Origin: Clostridium minihomine
GTDB lineage: Bacteria > Bacillota > Clostridia > Oscillospirales > Acutalibacteraceae
Reading direction: 5' to 3'
DNA: 64,000 bases
NCBI RefSeq assembly: GCF_900240385.1
Contig: NZ_OEQH01000001.1
Location: 496,001 to 560,000 of the forward strand
The translations under genes and the position numbers were made by a program. Below are positions 9,116 to 16,937 of this stretch, in pieces. Numbering within the stretch: the stretch's first letter is position 1; each line of letters starts with the position of its first letter. A model generated the notes under the pieces. That model did not search any database, was not told the origin of the DNA, and saw only the letters and a list, made by a program, of their open reading frames with translations.

Positions 9116-9742
9116 TCAGTCAGCCAGTGGGGAATCGGCGAGAACGGCGGCTTCGTCACGAATGATAGCAGTTTCAATTTCACGAATGGTTTCTTTCATT
9201 TTGGCTACATAAGTATCATCTTTAATGGAGCCCAAGTTGATTTTTACGTTCAGCAAAGCACCAAGCACGGCGGTGCGGGTCATCATGGCGGCAACCAAAC
9301 CGTCGGTCACTGCATTGGAATTCCCTTTTTTCACCAGAACGGAAGCAATCGGCATAATTTTTGCCGCAGTTTTTGCCACGCTCAGGGGTACTTCAGCCGC
9401 TTCTTTGAGCGCATCCTGCATGGCCTGACGGCGAACTGCTTTTTCCTCTTCGGTTTCTTTCGGCAGACCAAGGGCGTCCATATAAGCGTTAAAAGAAGTG
9501 CTGTCACGGGTAATCTCATCCAAAAGTTCTGCGCGCAAAGCGGCAGCCTGAGGAACCAGCAGTGTCATTTCTTCCGAAACATCTTCATATCCTTTTTTTC
9601 CAATGGTCAGCTGGGCCACCATCTCGGCAAGAGAAGCGGCCAGTGCGCCGGCCAGTGCAGAAACGCTTCCGCCGCCGGGGGCCGGTTCGTTAGAAGCGGT
9701 TGTTGCACAAAAGACCTCAAGGGTCATGTTTTTCATTTCCAT
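9116..9742 (-). CDS. Formimidoyltetrahydrofolate cyclodeaminase
   Basis: Converts 5-formimino-THF to 5,10-methenyl-THF plus ammonia, recovering the one-carbon unit released in histidine breakdown. It is a 208-aa stand-alone protein of the cyclodeaminase/cyclohydrolase (FTCD_C, FchA) family, with the glycine/proline-rich PAPGGGSVSAL motif at about residues 18-28 and an all-helical remainder. In animals this domain is fused to the transferase encoded just upstream; here they are separate genes 26 bp apart. GGAGGT precedes the ATG at 7 nt. Confidence 0.93.
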   Translation of the reverse strand: MEMKNMTLEVFCATTASNEPAPGGGSVSALAGALAASLAEMVAQLTIGKKGYEDVSEEMTLLVPQAAALRAELLDEITRDSTSFNAYMDALGLPKETEEEKAVRRQAMQDALKEAAEVPLSVAKTAAKIMPIASVLVKKGNSNAVTDGLVAAMMTRTAVLGALLNVKINLGSIKDDTYVAKMKETIREIETAIIRDEAAVLADSPLAD

Positions 9743-9768
9743 GGGTATTACCTCCGAAAATTATTGGC

Positions 9769-10662
9769 TTACAGACGGGTTTCGAGTACCTGATCCATAT
9801 TAAAGTTCTCAATCTGCAAATAGTATTCCGCGCAATCGATCAAAGCGGCCATGGGGGTCAGGCCGATGACTTCGCTGCCCACCACGTTCACACCGTAGCG
9901 GCGGGCTTCCATTTTAACAGTTTCAAATACGCGGTACAACGATGTTTTGGTGTAGTCGGTCATGTTGATGGACACCTGAGCGATGTTGCGGTCTTCCAGC
10001 ATAACGCCCATTGCTTTCACATAGCGGAATCCGCCGCTGATGTGGCGAATCTTGTGGGCAATTTGGGTTGCGATGTCCAAATTGGGGGTGTCCAGATTGA
10101 CGTTGTAAGCAACCAAAGGCATACGGGCGCCGATTGCGGTTACGCCTGCGGTGGGATGAATGGTTTCGGGGCCGAAATCGGGTTTCCACTGGGGATCCTT
10201 CATCTTTTCGGCCATGCCCTCAAACTGGCCTTTGCGGATGGCGGCCAGATTTTCACGGTGGGCTGCTGTGGCAGACTTTTCATACAGGAAGCTTGGGATT
10301 TCAAATTTTTCTGCTACGGCTTTGGCAACCTCTTTCGCAATCTGATCGGCTTCTTCCACTGTGCAGTTGCGAACGGGAATAAAAGGAACCACGTCGGTAG
10401 CGCCCATGCGGGGATGCTGGCCTTCGTGTTTTGTCATGTCTATCAGCTGGGCGGCAGTTCCCATTGCCTCAATCACAGCGTCGCGCAGGGGCTCGGGTTC
10501 GCCCACCACGGTAACGACGCAGCGGTTATGATCTTTATCGGTGCTGTAATCCAACAGTTTTACATTTTCTTTTCCACGGAAGGAAGAGACGATTTTTTCC
10601 ACTTTTTCCAGATCCCGGCCTTCGCTGAAATTGGGTACACATTCCAGAATTTTGTTCATCAT
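9769..10662 (-). CDS. ftcD: Glutamate formimidoyltransferase
   Basis: Transfers the formimino group of N-formimino-L-glutamate to tetrahydrofolate, giving glutamate and 5-formimino-THF, the last carbon-skeleton step of this histidine route. The 297-aa length matches the stand-alone transferase. The N-terminus MNKILECVPNFSEGRD is the family hallmark, and the active-site region includes GQHPRMGATDVVPF. I start at ATG 10662 (CGGAG 9 nt upstream); ATG 10659 is also possible, and the in-frame ATG at 10722 adds unrelated residues. It is the first gene of a two-gene operon with the cyclodeaminase and is divergent from hutD. Confidence 0.95.
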   Translation of the reverse strand: MMNKILECVPNFSEGRDLEKVEKIVSSFRGKENVKLLDYSTDKDHNRCVVTVVGEPEPLRDAVIEAMGTAAQLIDMTKHEGQHPRMGATDVVPFIPVRNCTVEEADQIAKEVAKAVAEKFEIPSFLYEKSATAAHRENLAAIRKGQFEGMAEKMKDPQWKPDFGPETIHPTAGVTAIGARMPLVAYNVNLDTPNLDIATQIAHKIRHISGGFRYVKAMGVMLEDRNIAQVSINMTDYTKTSLYRVFETVKMEARRYGVNVVGSEVIGLTPMAALIDCAEYYLQIENFNMDQVLETRL

Positions 10663-10765
10663 AATGCTCGGCTCCGTTTCTATGTGAATTTTATTTTGAG
10701 GTATCCGCAGGGCGAATACCATCGCTTACAATTTCATCATAAAGGAAGATTCCGGGGAACGCAAC

Positions 10766-10820
10766 CGTCTAAAACGTATCCAACGGCCTTTGGCATGGGT
10801 TTGTGACGTTTATTAGACGA
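10766..10820. promoter_or_regulatory. Divergent ftcD/hutD control region with CGTCTAA/TTAGACG half-sites
   Basis: Between the divergent ftcD and hutD genes lie CGTCTAAAACGT (10766-10777) and GACGTTTATTAGACG (10805-10819). Both contain the TTAGACG core (either strand) and a GACGTTT-like block, as do the elements at 135-154 and 8319-8338. This supports a common regulator acting on both directions. Confidence 0.5.
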
Positions 10821-10906
10821 ACTGGGGGCTATACTGCATATAGTTTGATTCCAAAAGAAAAAATATACCATAAAATTCAAAATACAAAAGGGGAGTGTGA
10901 CAAAGA

Positions 10907-11533
10907 TTGCAATGGAAAAAAATCACCCCGAACCAATTTGTTGTCAGTGACTGGTCCGGCGGCAAAACAACGCAGATTGCCATTGATCCGCCCGAAGCGG
11001 TTTATGCAGATCGAAACTTTCACTTTCGGGTGAGTTCCGCCAGTGTGGAGCTGGAAGAATCGGAATTTACCCCGCTGCCGGATTATGAGCGTATGATTGC
11101 ACCTGTGAAAGGGCGGCTGTTTCTTTATTACAATGGGAGCCGGGAACCGGAAGTGCTGGAAGAAATGGAGTTCAGCCGATTTGACGGCGCATGGAATACC
11201 CGCAGCAAAGGAAAAGTAACCGATTATAATTTGATGACCCGAAAAGGTGTTTGCACAGGGGAGGCCTTTGGGCGTACCTTGAAGCCCGGGGAAGAATGTG
11301 CTTTGCCCTTGACTTTGCCGGAAGCAACGGGCCGCAACGTGCTCTTGATCTGGTGTGTAGAAGGCGAGGTGCACGGAAGTATGGGGGACGATCTGTTAAC
11401 TTTATCCACAAATCAGGCTATACAGCTTGACAATGAGGGATTTACTCCTGATATAATAAAGGTAAAGAACGGGGGTGGCGTATCGGCAAAGTTGATGATT
11501 GCCCAGGTGTGTTTTACCGGAACGGCATTGTAA
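10907..11533 (+). CDS. hutD: HutD family protein
   Basis: HutD (PF05962), a cupin-like protein found in histidine-utilisation loci and thought from Pseudomonas work to limit pathway over-activity, with urocanate or formimidoylglutamate as possible ligand. The 208-aa protein shows the family pattern: an early WSGGKTTQIAI strand, then FHFRVSSASV and the acidic/proline stretch leading to a PVKGRLFL strand. The start is TTG at 10907, with GGGGAG 11 nt upstream; no in-frame ATG fits. Its placement opposite ftcD supports the assignment. Confidence 0.85.
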   Translation: MQWKKITPNQFVVSDWSGGKTTQIAIDPPEAVYADRNFHFRVSSASVELEESEFTPLPDYERMIAPVKGRLFLYYNGSREPEVLEEMEFSRFDGAWNTRSKGKVTDYNLMTRKGVCTGEAFGRTLKPGEECALPLTLPEATGRNVLLIWCVEGEVHGSMGDDLLTLSTNQAIQLDNEGFTPDIIKVKNGGGVSAKLMIAQVCFTGTAL

Positions 11534-11620
11534 AATACGCTGGCCGGCTTGGCGGCATGCGGAAATTTGGGCGGTCATCATTCAAAAGGATACCGAATTT
11601 GTGAAAGCTGTATGGTTTTA

Positions 11621-11645
11621 CGTCTTATAATCGTCAAATAAGACG
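11621..11645. promoter_or_regulatory. Inverted repeat upstream of fhs
   Basis: CGTCTTAT (11621-11628) and ATAAGACG (11638-11645) form an 8-bp perfect inverted repeat with a 9-nt spacer, and a further AAGACG copy follows at 11648-11653. The half-site resembles the CGTCTTAGACG element of hutH, so fhs may belong to the same regulon. Confidence 0.45.
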
Positions 11646-11701
11646 AAAGACGAAAGTTTGGATATTGTATCGCTGTTTCCTGTGTGGTATTGTTACATTG
11701 A

Positions 11702-11714
11702 CGGAACGGTTCCG
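11702..11714. promoter_or_regulatory. Palindrome upstream of fhs
   Basis: CGGAACGGTTCCG is a perfect 6+1+6 palindrome 76 bp before the fhs start. It may be an operator; no clear -35/-10 pair was found to anchor it. Confidence 0.3.
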
Positions 11715-11790
11715 CATAGGGACGGGACATATTCAGCGGGACGCAGATGGCGTTCCGGAATCAAAATAATGAATCAGGAGGACTGTAACA

Positions 11791-13467
11791 ATGGCTTTTT
11801 TATCTGATATTGAAATCGCGCAGCAGTATGACCCCAAGGATATCCGCGAGATTGCAAAGACTGCGGGTGTTGACGAAAAATATCTGGAACTGTATGGACG
11901 CACCAAGGCGAAGGTGGATTACAAACTTCTCAGTGATATGGCAGATTGCCCCAATGGCAAGCTGATTTTGGTAACCGCCATTAACCCCACCCCTGCCGGT
12001 GAAGGTAAAACCACCACCAGCGTGGGCTTGACCGATGGCCTGCGCCGTCTTGGCAAAAAAGCGGTTGTGGCTCTGCGTGAGCCTTCGCTGGGCCCAGTTT
12101 TTGGTGTCAAGGGCGGTGCGGCCGGCGGCGGTTATGCACAGGTTGTTCCTATGGAGGACATCAATCTGCATTTTACCGGTGATTTCCACGCCATTGGCGC
12201 TGCAAACAACCTGCTGGCGGCGTTGCTGGATAACCACATCTATCAGGGCAATGAACTGCGCATTGATCCCAAGCGCATTACCTGGAAGCGCGTTGTGGAT
12301 ATGAATGACCGTCAGCTGCGCAGCATTGTGGATGGTTTGGGTGTGCGCACCAACGGCGTTGCCCGCGAAGATGGTTATGATATTACCGTTGCTTCTGAGA
12401 TTATGGCGGTGCTTTGCCTGTCCTCTTCCATCAGCGACATGAAAGAGCGGCTGGGCCGCATGATTGTTGGCTATACTTACGACAACGAACCGGTAACAGC
12501 CGGCCAGCTGCGTGCCCAAGGCGCGCTGTGCGCGTTGCTTAAGGATGCCATTAAACCAAACCTGGTTCAGACTTTGGAAGGAACCCCGGCCTTTATTCAC
12601 GGCGGTCCTTTTGCCAATATTGCTCATGGCTGCAACTCGGTTATGGCAACCCGCATTGCATTAAAACTGGGTGACTATGCCGTTACAGAAGCCGGATTCG
12701 GTGCGGATTTGGGTGCAGAAAAGTTCCTCGATATCAAATGCCGTATGGCTGGCTTTGCCCCCAGCGCGGTTGTGGTTGTTGCCACCGTTCGTGCCCTCAA
12801 ACATCACGGCGGCGTGGCCAAGGCTGACCTGAACACCGAAAACCTGGAAGCGCTGAAAAATGGAATGCCCAACCTGCTTCGTCATGTGGAAAACGTCACC
12901 AATGTATATGGTCTGCCCTGCGTGGTTGCCATCAACCGTTTCCCCACTGATACCGAGGCAGAGCTGGAATTGGTTCGCGCACAATGCCAGGAAATCGGCG
13001 TAAACGTTGCGCTGAGCGAAGTGTGGGCCAAGGGCGGCGAAGGTGCGATTGAACTGGCGAAGGAAGTCATCAGCCTGTGCGAAGCCCCCAACCATTTTAA
13101 TTTCGTTTATGATGAGAGTTTGTCCATCAAAGAGAAGCTGAATACCATTGTTCAGCGGGTATACCGCGGCAAGGGCGCTGTGTTGACCCCCAATGCGGCC
13201 AAACAGGCGGCTCAGCTGGAAGAGCTTGGTTTTGGAAATCTGCCCATTTGCATGGCGAAAACCCAATTTAGCTTTAGCGATGACGCCAAGAGCCTGGGTG
13301 CCCCTGTAGACTTTACCGTTTCGGTAAGCAACTTGAAGGTATCGGCCGGTGCCGGATTTATCGTGGCTTTGACCGGTGATGTGATGACTTTGCCCGGACT
13401 TCCCAAAAAGCCTGCGGCAGAAAACATTGATGTGGACGAGAACGGACGGATTTCCGGCCTGTTCTAA
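11791..13467 (+). CDS. fhs: Formate--tetrahydrofolate ligase
   Basis: Interconverts formate + THF + ATP and 10-formyl-THF + ADP + Pi. Length is 558 aa, normal for the family; the nucleotide-binding loop TPAGEGKTT is at residues 67-75 and the EPSLGPVFG motif follows. AGGAGG precedes the ATG. Beside the FtcD genes, the likely job is to run in reverse: after cyclohydrolase action, 10-formyl-THF derived from histidine is turned to formate with ATP gain, while THF is regenerated. It can also supply one-carbon units to the purine genes in this window. Confidence 0.97.
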   Translation: MAFLSDIEIAQQYDPKDIREIAKTAGVDEKYLELYGRTKAKVDYKLLSDMADCPNGKLILVTAINPTPAGEGKTTTSVGLTDGLRRLGKKAVVALREPSLGPVFGVKGGAAGGGYAQVVPMEDINLHFTGDFHAIGAANNLLAALLDNHIYQGNELRIDPKRITWKRVVDMNDRQLRSIVDGLGVRTNGVAREDGYDITVASEIMAVLCLSSSISDMKERLGRMIVGYTYDNEPVTAGQLRAQGALCALLKDAIKPNLVQTLEGTPAFIHGGPFANIAHGCNSVMATRIALKLGDYAVTEAGFGADLGAEKFLDIKCRMAGFAPSAVVVVATVRALKHHGGVAKADLNTENLEALKNGMPNLLRHVENVTNVYGLPCVVAINRFPTDTEAELELVRAQCQEIGVNVALSEVWAKGGEGAIELAKEVISLCEAPNHFNFVYDESLSIKEKLNTIVQRVYRGKGAVLTPNAAKQAAQLEELGFGNLPICMAKTQFSFSDDAKSLGAPVDFTVSVSNLKVSAGAGFIVALTGDVMTLPGLPKKPAAENIDVDENGRISGLF

Positions 13468-13525
13468 ACCATATATCCCATAGAACCTCCAGCAAGAACT
13501 GCGCTCTACTCCTATTTTCCAAATT

Positions 13526-13567
13526 GGCTGCCGCGGCGTGTTGGGCGCCGCCGCAGCCGACTTTTTG
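13526..13567 (+). terminator. Terminator after fhs
   Basis: GC-rich 13-bp stem with one mismatch (13526-13538 against 13546-13558), a 7-nt loop, then CTTTTTG. It separates fhs from the folate transporter gene. No THF-riboswitch core was recognised in this gap. Confidence 0.8.
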
Positions 13568-13656
13568 TCAGCCCTCTGCCAATTTATGAGCGCAGACAAG
13601 CCGGAAGACCCGCGGTTTCTGGTATGTTCATACTTTGCTGTTGAAGGAGACCATTT

Positions 13657-14163
13657 ATGAAAAAACTTAGTTCCAAGCAGATTGTGATGTTGGGTCTGCT
13701 GATTGCGACAGAAATTATCCTTTCCCGATTTTTTGCAATTTCAACTCCCATTGTAAAAATCAGCTTTGCTTTTTTGCCAATCGCGATTGCGGCAATCTGT
13801 TATGGACCGATTTGGGGCGCGATGTGCGCCGGAATCGCAGATATTATCGGGGCATTTTTGTTCCCCGTTGGTGCGTTTTTCCCCGGATTTACCCTGACAG
13901 CCGCTTTGACCGGAGCTGTTTATGGCCTGCTGCTGTATCGCAATTCCGAAAAACCATGGCGCCTGATAGCGGCAGTACTGATAATCTGTATTGTGCTGAA
14001 TCTGGGGCTGGATACGTATTGGCTTACTATTCTTTTGGGCAAATCGGCCGCTGTCTTGCTGCCGGCCCGGGCAATTAAATGCCTGATTATGATACCGATT
14101 CAAATTCTTTTGGTGCGCCTTGCCCAACAGCGTATTTGTGTGCGCCGGTTTGTGTACGAATAA
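13657..14163 (+). CDS. folT: ECF transporter S component, probable folate (FolT)
   Basis: Substrate-binding membrane subunit of an energy-coupling-factor vitamin transporter (168 aa, about six helices). The N-terminal half shows the FolT pattern: an LSRFFAIST helix, then KISFAFLPIAIAA, AGIADIIGAFLFPVGAFFPGF and a TLTAALTGAVYG helix. The shared EcfA/EcfA'/EcfT module is not nearby, as is usual for group II S components. Location after fhs and near the FtcD genes fits folate uptake for THF-dependent histidine degradation. AAGGAGA is upstream of the ATG. Confidence 0.85.
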   Translation: MKKLSSKQIVMLGLLIATEIILSRFFAISTPIVKISFAFLPIAIAAICYGPIWGAMCAGIADIIGAFLFPVGAFFPGFTLTAALTGAVYGLLLYRNSEKPWRLIAAVLIICIVLNLGLDTYWLTILLGKSAAVLLPARAIKCLIMIPIQILLVRLAQQRICVRRFVYE

Positions 14164-14222
14164 AAACCTGCTCGGGGCAGATGATTTTATGATATTCCCG
14201 ATGTGGAAGAAACCTCCATTTA

Positions 14223-14260
14223 AAAAAGCAGCATTCTCTTTTTCAGAGAATGCTGCTTTT
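14223..14260. terminator. Bidirectional terminator
   Basis: Long near-perfect stem: AAAAGCAGCATTCTCT with its complement across a TTTTC-type loop, A-rich on the left and T-rich on the right. It can stop folT transcription and also transcripts arriving from the opposite strand. Confidence 0.85.
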
Positions 14261-14374
14261 GACTTAATTAAGTACGTAAAATAGAGTGAAGTCATCTTAT
14301 TTAGACGGGCGGAGAGTGCTTCCGGGAAAGAAAAAGAATTCCATTAGACCTTCTGTTTTTCTAAAATTTTAATG

Positions 14375-14845
14375 TTATTGTTCCAGATTGTGGTGGCTTT
14401 TCAAATACTCTAAAAGAGCTTCGCAGCCTTCCAGAACATCATCATAGGTAATGTCGAAATTGCCGGTGTACCAAGGATCCGCGATGTCTCTGGGATGCGG
14501 TGAAAAATCCAGAAGCCGGCGGACCTTTTGTCGGTCGGTCTTTCCAAGAATCCGAACCATGTTTCTTATGTTTGGGCTGTCCATCCCCAGCAGATAATCA
14601 TATCGATCATAGTCGGATCGATTTAGCTGCACAGCATATTTTCCGCCGGCACAGATTTCATATTCTTTTAATTTTGCCACAGTTCCCCGGTGAACGGGAT
14701 TGCCGATTTCTTCTGTGCTGGTGGCGGCGGATGCAATCGAAAACGATCGGCTTAGCCCTTGTTTTTGGACCAAATCTTTCATTACAAATTCCGCCATAGG
14801 GGAGCGGCAGATGTTTCCGTGGCAAACAAATAGGATTCGGATCAT
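14375..14845 (-). CDS. Low molecular weight protein-tyrosine phosphatase
   Basis: Removes phosphate from protein tyrosines (or phosphoarginine in Firmicutes such as B. subtilis YwlE). The P-loop CHGNICRS, with catalytic Cys8 and Arg14, starts right after the first strand, and the acid loop DPWY lies near the C-terminus. At 156 aa it has standard size. The start is ATG 14845, with AGGAG 7 nt upstream; the longer frame adds 21 residues before the conserved N-terminus. It stands alone on the minus strand. Confidence 0.93.
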   Translation of the reverse strand: MIRILFVCHGNICRSPMAEFVMKDLVQKQGLSRSFSIASAATSTEEIGNPVHRGTVAKLKEYEICAGGKYAVQLNRSDYDRYDYLLGMDSPNIRNMVRILGKTDRQKVRRLLDFSPHPRDIADPWYTGNFDITYDDVLEGCEALLEYLKSHHNLEQ

Positions 14846-14996
14846 ATGGTTTTCTCCTGTTGTTATGATTTTTCGTTTGATATATATGCGTCTGATACTG
14901 GCATCCATTTCCCAAAGAAAAGATAAATCATGGCTTAACTATGATTGTATGTTCTTGAGAATGGTTAAAAGTTATTATAACATGGGCCAGTCCCAC

Positions 14997-15027
14997 AAGA
15001 CAACCGGGTTTGCTTTGGGGTTGTCTT
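14997..15027. repeat. Inverted repeat / hairpin
   Basis: AAGACAACC and GGTTGTCTT form a 9-bp perfect stem with a 13-nt loop. No T run follows, so it is not a standard terminator. It lies between the phosphatase and the next promoter. Confidence 0.35.
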
Positions 15028-15093
15028 ACAAAGGCAAAGCCAGATAATCCCCCAAAGGCTTTTCAAAGGAAATCAATGGGTGGGGGCAAATAC

Positions 15094-15122
15094 TTGTTGT
15101 TTTTTCTGGAAGCTGTTATACT
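15094..15122 (+). promoter_or_regulatory. Sigma-A type promoter
   Basis: TTGTTG (15094-15099), 17-nt spacer, TATACT (15117-15122), upstream of the PNPOx-like gene; it leaves a leader of about 150 nt. Confidence 0.5.
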
Positions 15123-15279
15123 TTTGATGTAATTTGAAGTTACAAGAAACGATTCGCTGCCTATGGCGCCGAAAGTTGTTTTATGTTTCAGAATCATCTT
15201 ATACGTGCAGTTCAGCTGTGCCGAATACAGAAACAGTCGGGCGGCTAAGGAGCCGGCCCAAACAAAAGGAGAATTCGAG

Positions 15280-15744
15280 ATGAACCCAAGAAGAGTGATG
15301 TCACAGGAAGAAGCCATTCAGGTGCTGCAGGAAGGGAAATACGGCATAATGTCCATTGCCACCCCTGATGGGGAGCCTTATGGCGTGCCGCTGAATTATT
15401 TTTATTTGCCGGAAGAGCAGGCCATTTATTTTCACTGTTTTGTCAAAGGCCGCAAGCTGGATATTTTGAAAGAGAATAACCGGGTATCTTTTGCGGTAAT
15501 CGGGCAGGAAACCATTATGCCGGAACGCTTTGTGACCCACTATGACAGTGTGATTGCTACGGGCACTGCCAGTTTCATTACGGATCCACAGGAGAAAACC
15601 AAGCGTTTGATACAGCTTTGTGATATTCTGGCGCCCGGCGTGCTGGACCGGCGGGATGAAGTAATCCGCAAACAATTGGCTGCGGTTACCATTGTCAAAA
15701 TCAATGTGGAACAAATCACCGGCAAAAAGAACCGGGACGATTAA
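15280..15744 (+). CDS. Pyridoxamine 5'-phosphate oxidase-like flavin-binding protein (NimA-like)
   Basis: Small split-barrel protein (154 aa) of the PNPOx-like / flavin-nucleotide-binding family that includes NimA-type nitroimidazole reductases. Family features are the N-terminal RRVMSQEEAIQVL helix, GIMSIATPDGEPYGVPLNY strands and the HCFVKGRKLDILKENNRVSF turn that binds FMN phosphate. The start is ATG 15280, with AAAGGAG at 9 nt; upstream in-frame codons are not conserved. It is a single gene with its own promoter. Exact substrate is unknown; actual pyridoxine synthesis is unlikely at this length. Confidence 0.85.
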   Translation: MNPRRVMSQEEAIQVLQEGKYGIMSIATPDGEPYGVPLNYFYLPEEQAIYFHCFVKGRKLDILKENNRVSFAVIGQETIMPERFVTHYDSVIATGTASFITDPQEKTKRLIQLCDILAPGVLDRRDEVIRKQLAAVTIVKINVEQITGKKNRDD

Positions 15745-15805
15745 GATAAAGCAGTGACCGTAACACGAATCGGCAAAAGGTCAAATGAAAAATCTAATAT
15801 CAACC

Positions 15806-15852
15806 AAAAAGAGCATGAAAAGGGAAGTTTCTTCCTTTTTATGCTCTTTTCT
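15806..15852 (+). terminator. Terminator after the PNPOx-like gene
   Basis: AAAAAGAGCAT with a complementary ATGCTCTTTT, extended inward by an A/G-rich arm against a C/T-rich arm, ending in a T run. Confidence 0.75.
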
Positions 15853-16010
15853 TTGCTGATTATGAAGAAAAAATCACGGTGATGTGCAATCTATTGTTTC
15901 GTCATTTCCCGGGAAAGAAGAATTCTGCCGAAATTAGAAAAACTGAAAATTAAATTTTTACAGGCAGTCCTGTTAAGTGAGAGGACTGTAATTATTCTGC
16001 TCGTGTAATC

Positions 16011-16056
16011 AAAAAATCCCGTGCTGCGGCTCAGGCCATTTGCACGGGATTTTTGC
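16011..16056 (-). terminator. Terminator of the transglycosylase gene (bidirectional)
   Basis: AAAAATCCCGTGC (16012-16024) pairs with GCACGGGATTTTT (16042-16054); it has T runs in both directions. Confidence 0.82.
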
Positions 16057-16089
16057 ATTCAGTTTTATTTTTGTTCTTTTGAAAGAAAA

Positions 16090-16797
16090 TCAGATCAGAT
16101 AATCCAAAGGGGTTTCCGAATCAGAAAAGTCGGAAAATAGACCCTTAGTGGCCTGAAACTGATAGAGTTTCAGAAGCAGGTAACTTTCTGCGGTGGTGGC
16201 TCCCAGAAAAGAGGTATCCGCAAAGGCACTGAGATCCGCAGAAGGCGGCAGAGAATCTGCCGACAGTGCACTTGTGCTGACTGTTCCGGCAGTCAAAGCG
16301 GTTCCGTCGGTTCCCAACACTTTTTTGACATAGTTTTGAGTTTCTGCAAAAGGCGGTACGCCGCCATATTTGGCCACGTTGCCCGGCCCGGCGTTGTATG
16401 CTGCCACCGCCAAAGTAACATCCCCGTCAAACCGAGAAAGAAGCTGGCTTAAATATTTTGCGCCGCCCATGATATTCTGTTCGGGGTCAAAGGGATCCGT
16501 TACACCCAAGCCTTGGGCTGTGCCGGGCATGAGCTGCATGACACCCTGAGCCCCGGCAGAGGACACCACATTGGGATCAAAGCCGGATTCTGCCTTAGCC
16601 ACTGATTTCAGCAAACCCACGGGAACATGATAGGTTTGAGAAGCCTTATCAAATATCGCATCCAGATCGGTGGGCTTCATGGCGGCATCCAGTAACCCGG
16701 AAAAAACTCCGCCAGATTCCGCAGAGCCGCTTATGTCTGTTCGTCCATTGTATCGGTTGGTATGAATCGGAATGCCATTTAAAAGCAATGATTCCAA
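16090..16797 (-). CDS. Lytic transglycosylase (SLT domain) protein
   Basis: Peptidoglycan-cleaving enzyme of the soluble lytic transglycosylase (goose-lysozyme-like) fold, 235 aa. The SLT domain covers about residues 44-150: catalytic Glu in LKSVAKAESGFDP, then GAQGVMQLMPGTAQ, then AVAAYNAGPGNVAKYGG. The start is TTG 16797, with AAGGAAG 7 nt upstream. There is no signal peptide or membrane segment; the N-terminus is polar and the C-terminal third is Ser/Ala-rich without a known domain. Such proteins may be exported by a non-classical route or with flagellar or phage parts, none of which are seen nearby. Confidence 0.88.
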   Translation of the reverse strand: MESLLLNGIPIHTNRYNGRTDISGSAESGGVFSGLLDAAMKPTDLDAIFDKASQTYHVPVGLLKSVAKAESGFDPNVVSSAGAQGVMQLMPGTAQGLGVTDPFDPEQNIMGGAKYLSQLLSRFDGDVTLAVAAYNAGPGNVAKYGGVPPFAETQNYVKKVLGTDGTALTAGTVSTSALSADSLPPSADLSAFADTSFLGATTAESYLLLKLYQFQATKGLFSDFSDSETPLDYLI

Positions 16798-16937
16798 AAT
16801 GCATCTTCCTTTTTTCGTCCGATTTCAAAGTGTTTCGACGATTTCTTTCTGATTCAAGCCTAATATAAGCACAAGAGTTTGTCAATGGATTTTTGGAAAA
16901 ATAAAGAAACATTTTATTGCGCAGGAGTTGTCTGATA

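Larger units (their letters stand above)
15745..16089. other. Intergenic region with two terminators
   Basis: 345 bp between convergent genes, with hairpin terminators at 15806-15852 and 16011-16056. Nothing else was recognised between them. Confidence 0.6.

Noticed and set aside
8888-9793. 301-codon plus-strand frame antisense to the cyclodeaminase gene
   Set aside because: Composition is unlike a protein, there is no ribosome binding site, and it overlaps a well-supported gene on the other strand.
9700-10806. 368-codon plus-strand frame antisense to ftcD
   Set aside because: It is the mirror of the formimidoyltransferase gene, rich in His, Cys and Phe, with no family features.
13468-13656. 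THF riboswitch upstream of the folate transporter gene
   Set aside because: The context is right, but I could not find the conserved THF-riboswitch core; the visible structure is the fhs terminator.
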